Below, one piece after another: positions 9,869-18,561 of a stretch of DNA of 64,000 nucleotides. The notes under the pieces were generated by a model. It did no database searches. It was not told where the DNA came from and was given only the letters and a program-made list of their open reading frames with translations. Each line of letters begins with the position of its first letter. Position 1 is the first letter of the stretch. The DNA lies in the NCBI GenBank assembly GCA_017889635.1, contig JAGGAC010000011.1:82545-146544 (forward strand). Reading direction: 5' to 3'. Origin of the DNA: Bacillota bacterium. GTDB lineage: Bacteria; Bacillota; Negativicutes; Sporomusales; CTSoil-080. A program made the translations under genes and the position numbers.

Positions 9869-9903
9869 AAACCTTTCGCCTGTCGCCAGACAAAAGGTTT
9901 TTA
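9867..9903. terminator. Hairpin between convergent genes
   Basis: AAAACCTTT ... AAAGGTTTT with flanking A/T. Confidence 0.5.
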
Positions 9904-10569
9904 ATCCCGCAACCCTAATCGTCGTTTTTCCTGTAAAAGCTTGGTTAATATAACAATAGCGGCAAAAAGACTTGGTATCGCCCAATTAAATATAGGATAA
10001 TTTTCAACATAAAACCTGGCCGCCGAATCGGCAATTACCATTTCTCCGGCTGTCCAGCCTAAAAACGCCGCCCCAAGAAAAATAACGAATGGCCAGCGTT
10101 GCATTATACTAGTAATAAAATTACTGCCCCAAATTACAACCGGAATACTTAGCAACAAACCAATAATTAGAACTATAACATTTCCTTGAGATACACCTGC
10201 CAGAGCAATAACATTATCAGCACTCATAACAACATCAGCAATTAAAATTGTCTTTACTGCCTCCCACAGACTTCCGGCAGAATATACCTTGGATGAAGTT
10301 TCATGATCATCAATCACTAATTTGACTGATATCCATAACAATAACAGTCCCCCAATTAACTGCAAATATGGAATAGAAAGCAAATATAATGCTAGCACTA
10401 TCAGAATTAGCCGCATCCCTACTGCCCCAGCTCCGCCCCAGATAATCGCCTCCTTCTGCTGCCTGTGTGGAAGACGTTGGCTGGCAAGCGCTATAACAAG
10501 AGCATTATCGCCACTTAGCAACAAATTAACAACAATTACACTTACTAATACTGGTAGATAATCCAACAT
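9901..10569 (-). CDS. TerC-family integral membrane protein (YjbE-like)
   Basis: LLLSGDNALVIALA ... ADVVMSADNVIALAGV; start at 10569 preceded by GGAGGCAGATT. Confidence 0.88.
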   Translation of the reverse strand: MLDYLPVLVSVIVVNLLLSGDNALVIALASQRLPHRQQKEAIIWGGAGAVGMRLILIVLALYLLSIPYLQLIGGLLLLWISVKLVIDDHETSSKVYSAGSLWEAVKTILIADVVMSADNVIALAGVSQGNVIVLIIGLLLSIPVVIWGSNFITSIMQRWPFVIFLGAAFLGWTAGEMVIADSAARFYVENYPIFNWAIPSLFAAIVILTKLLQEKRRLGLRD

Positions 10570-10630
10570 AATCTGCCTCCTCTTAATATTCAGGCAACCA
10601 GCACCAATAGTATCAATTGCCGAAATCTGT

Positions 10631-10729
10631 TTAAAAAGAACCATCGCAACTTGATGGTTCTTTTTCGTCAGTCGACATTAATATTATTTCCGGGAAATTG
10701 GATGCCATGTCCGGTATTAACTTCCACAT
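10631..10729 (-). CDS. Candidate 32-aa leader ORF upstream of terC (MWKLIPDMASNFPEIILMSTDEKEPSSCDGSF)
   Basis: AGGAG-7 nt-ATG start; stop falls in the T run of the terminator hairpin at 10633-10665. Confidence 0.35.
   Translation of the reverse strand: MWKLIPDMASNFPEIILMSTDEKEPSSCDGSF
10633..10665. terminator. Symmetric intrinsic terminator hairpin
   Basis: AAAAAGAACCATC-GCAACTT-GATGGTTCTTTTT. Confidence 0.75.
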
Positions 10730-10933
10730 TATTTAACTCCTAATTTTTGAATTTCGCAACCTTAAAGCATATCCTGTCAATATCTTGTGGAAAACAGAAC
10801 AAAATTTAGAAAAAAATACTAATTAAGGTATATTCTGGACCAGTTATTAGAAGGTATTTGTCGAGAAGCGTCAAATACTATCTAACGGAACTTATCTAAA
10901 AGAATTCGCCAGTTTTAGCCTTGGGAGGTAACT

Positions 10934-12949
10934 ATGGAAAACACACTAATCGCCAAAAAGTATGCCGATGGGATTACTTTTCCGCACCAGTTTTTCAACC
11001 ATGCCGATTTTGCCATATTCGACCAAGCTAATGACGCGATATTGTTGCACGACGCCGCCACTGGTGTAATTGTCAACATGAATCAAAAAGCCTGTGAACT
11101 GTACGGCTACAGGCTTGAAGATATAAGAAAACAAGCTGCTATTACAATTTGTACAGGAGAATCCCCCTATACCACAACTGAAGCCCTACGGCTTATCCAG
11201 AAGGCTAGCTCAGGTGAACCTCAAATATTTGAATGGAAAAGCCGCAGCAAAAATGGCCGCGACTTCTGGGTTGAAATAAATTTGAGCGCTGTAACCATTA
11301 ATAACTATAAATTTGTACTAGCAATAGTCCGTAATATTACCCGGCGAAAACTTATCGAACAACGGCTGCAATTACAGCATAGTTATTCCAAGCTGCTGCA
11401 GGAAACTTCGCTAATTATTATGAAACACCTGAACCTGAGCGATCTTTTAGAAACCCTTATTATAAAGGCCGGTATTCTCCTGGGAACCAGTCATGGCTTT
11501 ATTTATCTCTTAAATGCTGACCAGACTGCCTTGGAACTCCAAGTATCCATCGATCTTGACAAAAGCTGTCTTCCTACGAAAGTTACATTTGGTGAAGGTT
11601 TTGCCGGTACAGTGTGGCAAACAGGCGAGCAGCTTGTCGTGCCTAACTGCAAAAACTGGCCTGCAGCTTCCTTCACTAACGATTATATCTGCGCCATTGC
11701 CGGAGCACCACTGAAGTCAGGTGACAAATTCCGCGGAGTAATCGGACTATGTTATCTGGCTGACGAACACTACTTCCGTGATGACGAGATTCTACTCCTC
11801 AGCAATTTTGCTAAACTGGCTTCAGCTGCTATTAATAATGCTGAACTTTACACTGCTACTAAAAATGAACTTGAAACCGAACGCCAAAAGGCTAAAACAG
11901 CTTACCAGTTTAGCGAAGAACGGTACCGTGTACTATTTAACAACGTTCATGATGCAATTTATCTTGCAGAAATTTGCTCTGACAACACACTAGGCAAATT
12001 TGTTGAAGTAAACGATACCGCTTGCCAGCAACTTGAATACATTCGCGAAGAATTACTGCAACTCTCCATGAATGACATAGTTCCCATTGAATTACGTAGT
12101 GATATGAATGAAAAAATAGTTGATCTCTTAGATAACAAATTTGCCTTGTCTGAAACCTATCATATTACCAAAAGCGGGCACTCTATCCCAGTTGAGGTTC
12201 ATACCCATTTACTATATTTTGACAGCCAACCTTACGTTTTATCAATTGCCAGAAATATTTCCGAACGCAAGCAAAATGAAAAAGAAGTAAACAGAATGGA
12301 CCGCCTCAATCTAATTGGCTCAATGGCCGCCGGACTCGGCCATGAAATTAGAAATCCACTGACCACCGTACGCGGTTTTTTACAAATGTTGGCCGGAAAA
12401 CACGAATGCCAACGTTACCAAAACTACTTTGAATTAATGATGCAAGAATTAGACCGAGCTAACGCCATTATTACTGAATTTCTGTCTTTGGCTAAAAATA
12501 AAGCCGTCGACTTAAAAGAAGGTAACCTTAACGATATTATAAACATGGTGCTTCCGCTAATGGAAGCCGGTGCACTCCTGTATGACAAAACCGTCAAAAC
12601 TGACCTGCAAGAAATCCCCAATACCCTACTGGATGAAAAAGAAATTCGTCAACTCATCCTTAATTTTGTCCGTAACGGTTTAGATGCAATGCCGCCAGGT
12701 GGTTCACTTATCATTCAAACTTTCTGTGATAAAGAAGACGTAATTCTTGCCATTCAGGACCAGGGTAAAGGAATCCCACCCGACGTTGCCGAACAAATCG
12801 GTACACCCTTCTTTACTACCAAAGAGTATGGAATGGGCCTCGGTTTGGCAGTATGTTACAGTATTGCCGCCAGACACAATGCTGCCATCACCTTTGAAAG
12901 CACAGCCACAGGAACCGTCTTCCATGTTCACTTCAAGCGAAAAAAATAA
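10934..12949 (+). CDS. PAS-GAF-PAS sensor histidine kinase (orphan)
   Basis: GLGHEIRNPLTTVRGFLQML H-box; DQGKGIPPDVAEQIGTPFFTTKEYGMGLGLAVCYSI ATPase motifs; two PAS segments and one GAF segment. Confidence 0.92.
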   Translation: MENTLIAKKYADGITFPHQFFNHADFAIFDQANDAILLHDAATGVIVNMNQKACELYGYRLEDIRKQAAITICTGESPYTTTEALRLIQKASSGEPQIFEWKSRSKNGRDFWVEINLSAVTINNYKFVLAIVRNITRRKLIEQRLQLQHSYSKLLQETSLIIMKHLNLSDLLETLIIKAGILLGTSHGFIYLLNADQTALELQVSIDLDKSCLPTKVTFGEGFAGTVWQTGEQLVVPNCKNWPAASFTNDYICAIAGAPLKSGDKFRGVIGLCYLADEHYFRDDEILLLSNFAKLASAAINNAELYTATKNELETERQKAKTAYQFSEERYRVLFNNVHDAIYLAEICSDNTLGKFVEVNDTACQQLEYIREELLQLSMNDIVPIELRSDMNEKIVDLLDNKFALSETYHITKSGHSIPVEVHTHLLYFDSQPYVLSIARNISERKQNEKEVNRMDRLNLIGSMAAGLGHEIRNPLTTVRGFLQMLAGKHECQRYQNYFELMMQELDRANAIITEFLSLAKNKAVDLKEGNLNDIINMVLPLMEAGALLYDKTVKTDLQEIPNTLLDEKEIRQLILNFVRNGLDAMPPGGSLIIQTFCDKEDVILAIQDQGKGIPPDVAEQIGTPFFTTKEYGMGLGLAVCYSIAARHNAAITFESTATGTVFHVHFKRKK

Positions 12950-13085
12950 TCTCCCGGCACAACAAATCCCCGTCAACAATAAAATACGTTATTCGTTTTA
13001 AAATTCATATTATCACACAAATTTAATCCGCCAAAGTTATCTTTCCTATTGATAAGTTTCTAACTTCATGCTATACTTTACTTAA

Positions 13086-13334
13086 GCACCATCCTTACAG
13101 TGACTAAAGGTTTTTCAGTATTGCAAGACGTTTGAAAGTCTCACTTTCCGAGTGCAATCAGTGAACCGTGTCCAAGGGTAGTGTTTTTTATGTTTCGTAA
13201 CGATCACTAAAACAGGCCAAACAAAATTTAATCACTCGTATTCAGGAGGGTTTCCATCTATTAGTACATTTTTTATACTGTAAGGATGGTTGCTTTTGAA
13301 AGGGAAAAGGGGATAAACCTTTTCCCTTTTTTAT
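13086..13334 (+). ncRNA. Candidate structured non-coding RNA (possibly 6S-like; family not identified)
   Basis: Perfect 14-bp closing stem ACCATCCTTACAGT (13088-13101) / ACTGTAAGGATGGT (13277-13290), several internal hairpins, intrinsic terminator AAAGGGAAAAGG/CCTTTTCCCTTTTTT at 13299-13334; no credible ORF. Confidence 0.6.
13299..13334 (+). terminator. Intrinsic terminator of the ncRNA candidate
   Basis: AAAGGGAAAAGG-GGATAAA-CCTTTTCCCTTTTTT. Confidence 0.8.
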
Positions 13335-13402
13335 TTTATATAATTACCATACATTTAACTTTCTCGCTAAAATCACAACAAAGTTGAAGCAGTTGGAACA
13401 TG

Positions 13403-14089
13403 CTACGGCTTTACCTGCTCAACTTCAGCATCAGTCAGCCGCCCTTCCGACGCCACCATTAGATAAACATTCATCACCACCAGGCTTTCTTTAGTAAGAA
13501 GCCCCCGTTCACTAACCATTTTAACCATAGCTCCAGCTTTATTACTCAATGCTTTGTCCAATCCTCTTTGAAGTACCTCATTATCCAGCATATTTCGGTC
13601 ATGAAATTCTACAGCCTTCACCGTCATGAACCGCGGCCCACTTTCCAATCGTCGAGTATACTTCATTAAATCTGAATAACTGCCGAGCACTTTGAAAACC
13701 ATACCAGTCTCTGTCCAGCCATTCTTAAAAACACTTTTCTCAGTAGCAAGCGCCCCGCAAACCACTCCAGTTTCTTTAGCTGTATCTTCCAAAAATGCTA
13801 GTGTTTCGCCCATATTCAGTCTGTCAGGCAACAACTTATCAAGTCTGGCAACTTCAGCATCAAGCCCCCGTAAATATTCTTGAGTATCAGGATGTATAGC
13901 AGCAAATTTCTCTACAGCTGCTAACTTGGCATTTGCCATTTGTAACTGATTCTTTGCCTGTTCCCGCTGCTCTAATTGTAAATCCAAAATAAGATTATAG
14001 AACAATATCATCATTACAACACAAACAGCCATTGTTCCGGCCAACCATACATACCCGTTTCTCTTAAAGGATATGTTTGCAATTTTCAT
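13403..14089 (-). CDS. pilO: Type IV pilus inner-membrane protein PilO, copy 1
   Basis: N-terminal TM, coiled coil, LLPDRLNMGETLAFLEDTAKETGV; position after pilN; paralog at 25824. Confidence 0.85.
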   Translation of the reverse strand: MKIANISFKRNGYVWLAGTMAVCVVMMILFYNLILDLQLEQREQAKNQLQMANAKLAAVEKFAAIHPDTQEYLRGLDAEVARLDKLLPDRLNMGETLAFLEDTAKETGVVCGALATEKSVFKNGWTETGMVFKVLGSYSDLMKYTRRLESGPRFMTVKAVEFHDRNMLDNEVLQRGLDKALSNKAGAMVKMVSERGLLTKESLVVMNVYLMVASEGRLTDAEVEQVKP

Positions 14090-14091
14090 TA

Positions 14092-14628
14092 CTACATCTC
14101 CTTCAATTTCAAGTCCACAACAAATTTCAGCGTTCCGGTTTTGGTATCACCCTCAGTCGATTTGAGAAGCACCGAGCTAAACAAGGGGTCAGCTTCCAAC
14201 CGACTGACTAATGCGGCCAATTCAGTGTAATCTACTGCTTCACCCAAAAGTGTAATTAGATGGCTGTTTTCTTTATTCACCCTAGTCTCATTCAACCAAA
14301 CTTTATCAGTAAATAACACTGCCACCCTGGGTAACAGATTATACAAACCATTACGACTTTTTTCCACGGACTTTACCAGCATCTGCTTAGCATCAATACG
14401 CTTTTGCTTACCACCGGCCGTTTCCATCGCCTGACGCACTAATACCAGTTCCTCATAGCGAGCCTGGACCGTAGCCTGCTCGCTTCTCAACATCATTAAT
14501 GAAAGCTCTTCAGCAACATAAATACATCCGGCAAGTACCATAAATACTGCCACAAAGAATATCGCAACTCTAGCATATGGAATGTCAGGCCGTTGCTCAT
14601 CAAGCGGCAACAGGTTGATGCGAACCAT
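14092..14628 (-). CDS. pilN: Type IV pilus assembly protein PilN, copy 1
   Basis: MVRINLLP start followed by a TM segment. Confidence 0.88.
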   Translation of the reverse strand: MVRINLLPLDEQRPDIPYARVAIFFVAVFMVLAGCIYVAEELSLMMLRSEQATVQARYEELVLVRQAMETAGGKQKRIDAKQMLVKSVEKSRNGLYNLLPRVAVLFTDKVWLNETRVNKENSHLITLLGEAVDYTELAALVSRLEADPLFSSVLLKSTEGDTKTGTLKFVVDLKLKEM

Positions 14629-14631
14629 GCT

Positions 14632-15642
14632 TCATTCCCCCCTCAGAGCCAAACCAATAGCCACAGCCAGTTGCGGCCCAATCTGCTGCAAATAAGGCTT
14701 AGTAAAGGACTTGTTAACCGCCATCCCTTCCAGCGGATTATGTCCCTCCACCGGCAAATCAACTCTGGCTCGCAATAAGCTTACCAATTTTTCGCAGTCA
14801 GCCAACCCAGTCACAATCACCTTATCTATCGTCGCCTGCTTGTTCTGCTGGGTAAAAAACTGAGCTGTGCGCCGCACCTCCTGTGCCAGTTCTTCAACAA
14901 AGTCATCCAGTTCCTCACCAATCGCATCCTCTTTTTCCGCCAAAGCCATCGCTGACGAAAAGTGATCTCCCCTTACCTGAACACCCCTGGTAAAGACCGG
15001 GTTACTTTTATGAAATAGCGAAATCTGAGTACTCGCCGCTCCAACATCAAGCACCATTGCGTTAGGTACTCCTTGCATTGTGCGGTAAAGCGCCAGCGGC
15101 TCAATATCCACCGCCAGAGGCGTCAATCCAGCCTCCCGCACCACTTGCGTAAGCTTACCCACAACAACTTTCGGCGCTGCTACAATAAGCACCCTCAGTT
15201 CATCACCAGCCTTGCCTGTAACGGCGTAATCAAAATAGTAGCTGTCAGGCTCATAAGGTACATACTTTGGAATGTCCCATTTTATAGCCTCAGCAAACTC
15301 CTCAGGCGGCAACTTGGGAAAAATTACCTCCCGCATAAACAGAAAATGTCCTCCAACAGCCAGCACGGCATGCTTGCCCTTAACACCGCTTTGTGCCAAA
15401 GCCATGGTTAAAAGCTCCTTTAACCCAGCAAGCTCGATAGCCAGTTCCTGTTCCTCAAGTTTTTCCTGCTCCAGCATAGACCTAGGCGCTTCCACAATTG
15501 CCAAGGTTCGTAAATATGGCTTGCCGCCAACTAACGACACTTCCGCCACTTTGACCGCACCATTACCAAAATCTACCCCCACCAGCGTAGTTATCCGTCC
15601 CCGAAACAGCTTGGTAAACCGCTTCCACCAGTCCCAGGTCAT
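14632..15642 (-). CDS. pilM: Type IV pilus assembly protein PilM, copy 1
   Basis: LVGVDFGNGAVKVAEVSL; AIKWDIPKYVPYEPDSYYFDYAV; start at 15642 by alignment with copy 2. Confidence 0.92.
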   Translation of the reverse strand: MTWDWWKRFTKLFRGRITTLVGVDFGNGAVKVAEVSLVGGKPYLRTLAIVEAPRSMLEQEKLEEQELAIELAGLKELLTMALAQSGVKGKHAVLAVGGHFLFMREVIFPKLPPEEFAEAIKWDIPKYVPYEPDSYYFDYAVTGKAGDELRVLIVAAPKVVVGKLTQVVREAGLTPLAVDIEPLALYRTMQGVPNAMVLDVGAASTQISLFHKSNPVFTRGVQVRGDHFSSAMALAEKEDAIGEELDDFVEELAQEVRRTAQFFTQQNKQATIDKVIVTGLADCEKLVSLLRARVDLPVEGHNPLEGMAVNKSFTKPYLQQIGPQLAVAIGLALRGE

Positions 15643-15716
15643 GCCGTAACCTCCTTGTCTATCCTCAGCCCCAACGCGGCAAATAGTCAACTTTAGCTCC
15701 TGATTCATCACATCGT

Positions 15717-15771
15717 TCGGTTGGCCGGAAAGAGTTTTTTCTAAATTAAATATCTCATTCCGGCCAACCGC
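15717..15771. other. Strong stem-loop between pilin and pilM (copy 1)
   Basis: CGGTTGGCCGGAA ... TTCCGGCCAACCG. Confidence 0.7.
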
Positions 15772-15811
15772 CTCACCAAAATTACAGCATTATATTAAAT
15801 TAAAAATGGCC

Positions 15812-16231
15812 TCACTTTACAGCTCCTGTTAGAGTTGCCAAACCGTCTGCGGTATTAGTTTTTGTTGCGCCGAGATACGCTCTGTTAGTATTAGAATCAT
15901 AATTATAATCATCGCTAGCACAAGTAAATGTTGCACCAGCCGGAAATCTAGCCGTTCCACTAGCCGGCGCTTTCGGAATAGTTCCAAGATAAGTCGGCGC
16001 TAAATCACTTAGTTGAGTAATAGTAACACCATTAGCTGCCGCCATTGCAAGGCCACTGTCAATTGTCCTCAGATCACCCATAATCTTGGCCCCTCGCGCC
16101 GTTTCCTGGGATGCTATATATTTAGGTACCGCGACAGCTGCCAGAATACCAAGAATAGCTGCAACCACCACTAGTTCAATCAGAGTAAAACCTTTCTGAT
16201 TCTTCGCCTTTTTTAACAATTTATTTAGCAT
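15812..16231 (-). CDS. Type IV major pilin (prepilin), copy 1
   Basis: KNQKG|FTLIELVVVAAILGILAAVAVPKY class III signal with E5. Confidence 0.95.
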   Translation of the reverse strand: MLNKLLKKAKNQKGFTLIELVVVAAILGILAAVAVPKYIASQETARGAKIMGDLRTIDSGLAMAAANGVTITQLSDLAPTYLGTIPKAPASGTARFPAGATFTCASDDYNYDSNTNRAYLGATKTNTADGLATLTGAVK

Positions 16232-16245
16232 AATATAATTCCTCC

Positions 16246-17463
16246 CTAGTGAACTTTAGTGACCATGTCAAACAAAGGATACATCAGCGAAATAATAATG
16301 CTTCCCAGAATAACTCCCATTACCACAATCAAGAACGGCTCCAACAGGCTGCTCAGCCTGGCAACCATATCATCGACATCATTTTCATAGAACTCTGATA
16401 CTTTGCGCAACATGGCATCCAGTTTTCCTGTTTCCTCACCGATAGCCACCATCTGAACCACCATCGGAGGGAAGAGGCCACTCTGACTGAGCGGAACCGA
16501 AAAGCTAAACCCCTCCTGGATACTGCTCTGAGCCATGCTTAGCGCCGTCACCATCGGCTTGATGTCAGTAGTGTTCTTAACCACATCAAGAGCCTGAACA
16601 ATAGGCACACCACCATCAATCAAAGTAGCCAGCGTACGGCTGAAACGGGCGATAGCCACCTTGCGGTACAAAATACCAAATACCGGCAGACTGAGAACAA
16701 TATCATCCATTATTGCCTTGAAACCAGAGAACTTAGCGCTTCGCGACACCAGGTACCCGCCAATCACCACTCCTGCCAACATAAAAACGCCATAGTCCCT
16801 CATTAGATTGCTTGCTCCAAGAAGGACCTTAGTCGGCAGCGGAAGTTCGACCTGCATCTGAGAATACATGTCCACAAAGGACGGCATAATAAACACCAAA
16901 ATTCCGATAACCGCCAAAATGGCGAACACCAACACCGCCGCGGGATAAATCATCGCCGACTTTACCCGCTGATTAAGCTTATGATCCTTCTCAAACTGCA
17001 ACGCCAGTTGGTCCAGCACTTCGTCCAGCACACCGCCTAATTCGCCGGACTCAATCAGATACACCATTACACTAGGAAAAACTGCCTGATGCTGAGCCAT
17101 GGCCGCCGACAGCGCCCCACCCTCTTGAACGTTTTTGTAGACGCTTTGAAGAGCCTTTTTCAATACAGGACCGTCAGCCTGTTCAATCAAAATACTGAGC
17201 ACGTTAACAAGCGGCAATCCCGCCGACACCATCGTGGCAAATTGTCGGCAAAAAATAGTCAGTTCCTGCAGCGACACCCCCTTAAACTCAGCGAAATATT
17301 CTCCAATAGCTTTGCGCTTAGCCCGGGCCTGCTCGATTTTCAGTACCAGCATGCCCTGGTTGCGGATATGGGCTGCCACCGCCGCCTGGCCGTCAGCTAA
17401 TAGTTCGCCTTTAATAATCTGACCAGTGCGGTCCCTGGCGCGGTAGAAAAAGTTTTCCGCCAT
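16246..17463 (-). CDS. pilC: Type IV pilus platform protein PilC, copy 1
   Basis: FCRQFATMVSAGLPLVNVL; FSRTLATLIDGGVPIVQAL; GEETGKLDAML. Confidence 0.95.
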   Translation of the reverse strand: MAENFFYRARDRTGQIIKGELLADGQAAVAAHIRNQGMLVLKIEQARAKRKAIGEYFAEFKGVSLQELTIFCRQFATMVSAGLPLVNVLSILIEQADGPVLKKALQSVYKNVQEGGALSAAMAQHQAVFPSVMVYLIESGELGGVLDEVLDQLALQFEKDHKLNQRVKSAMIYPAAVLVFAILAVIGILVFIMPSFVDMYSQMQVELPLPTKVLLGASNLMRDYGVFMLAGVVIGGYLVSRSAKFSGFKAIMDDIVLSLPVFGILYRKVAIARFSRTLATLIDGGVPIVQALDVVKNTTDIKPMVTALSMAQSSIQEGFSFSVPLSQSGLFPPMVVQMVAIGEETGKLDAMLRKVSEFYENDVDDMVARLSSLLEPFLIVVMGVILGSIIISLMYPLFDMVTKVH

Positions 17464-17491
17464 AATCCTTTCCTCCCTTCACCTTAAAGTC

Positions 17492-18559
17492 TTACAGTAA
17501 CCCCAATAAGCGTTTCAATATTTCCTGGTCGGACGCCCGTTCCAGCGCCTCTTCATAGGCTACAAGTCCTTTGCGAATCAGGTCCCGCAGGCTACAATCC
17601 ATAGACTGCATACCAACCTTAGCTCCCGTCTGGAGAACAGATGGCAATTGTTGCGTCTTACTTTCGCGGATAATATTGCGCACCGCTGGCGTAACCAGCA
17701 AAATTTCCGTCGCTGCTACCCTTCCTTTGCCATCCTGTCGCGGCAAAAGCTGCTGCGACACAATCCCCTGCAATGTCAATGACAGCTGAATACGCACCTG
17801 TTGTTGCTGATAAGGCGGAAAAACATCAATAATTCTATCAATAGTTTGCGCCGCATCCCCGGTATGAAGCGTTGCCAGTACTAAATGCCCTGTCTCGGCA
17901 GCTGTAATGGCTGTAGCTACAGTCTCCGTATCGCGCATTTCCCCTACCAGAATAACATCTGGATCCTCTCTCAGTGCCGCCCGAAGCGCACCGGCAAAAG
18001 TCTGTGTATCTAGATAAAGTTCCCGTTGGTTAACAATGCTTCTATTATGAGAATGAAGAAACTCAATCGGGTCTTCCAATGTTATAATATGGCAGGCCCG
18101 TTCACTATTAATCAGCCCAACCATTGCCGCCAGTGTTGTTGATTTTCCGCTGCCGGTAGGACCAGTTACCAATACTAGCCCCCTGGGTCTCATAGCCAGC
18201 ATCTTTAGTACCTCGGGAAGCCCCAGTTCGTCCAATGTAGGCACCCGTTCATTTACCATGCGGATAGAAATTGCCACACTTCCCCTCTGGCGAAAAGCAT
18301 TAACCCTAAACCTGCTCAACCCATGAATAGCATAGGCAAAATCAACTTCTCCCTGCACAGCGAACTTATCCAATACTTCCGCGCCGGCGATTTCCCCCAA
18401 TAAATATTGGGTCGTTTCCGGACGCAGCCTAGGATAATCAAGCGGCATCAGTTTACCATTAACCCTAAGCACCGGCGGTACGCCGACAGTAATATGAAGA
18501 TCAGAAGCCTGACAAACCAGCGCCGCTCTTAAAAGTTCATTCATCGTAACCTTTTCCAC
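17492..18559 (-). CDS. pilT: Type IV pilus retraction ATPase PilT, copy 1
   Basis: GPTGSGKSTTLAAMVGLIN; ALREDPDVILVGEMRD; ATLHTGDAAQTIDRIIDVFP. Confidence 0.96.
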   Translation of the reverse strand: MEKVTMNELLRAALVCQASDLHITVGVPPVLRVNGKLMPLDYPRLRPETTQYLLGEIAGAEVLDKFAVQGEVDFAYAIHGLSRFRVNAFRQRGSVAISIRMVNERVPTLDELGLPEVLKMLAMRPRGLVLVTGPTGSGKSTTLAAMVGLINSERACHIITLEDPIEFLHSHNRSIVNQRELYLDTQTFAGALRAALREDPDVILVGEMRDTETVATAITAAETGHLVLATLHTGDAAQTIDRIIDVFPPYQQQQVRIQLSLTLQGIVSQQLLPRQDGKGRVAATEILLVTPAVRNIIRESKTQQLPSVLQTGAKVGMQSMDCSLRDLIRKGLVAYEEALERASDQEILKRLLGLL

Positions 18560-18561
18560 GA

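Noticed and set aside
15073-15649. Long antisense ORFs opposite pilM copy 1
   Set aside because: Antisense to a clear PilM coding frame; low-complexity Ser/Cys-rich translations.
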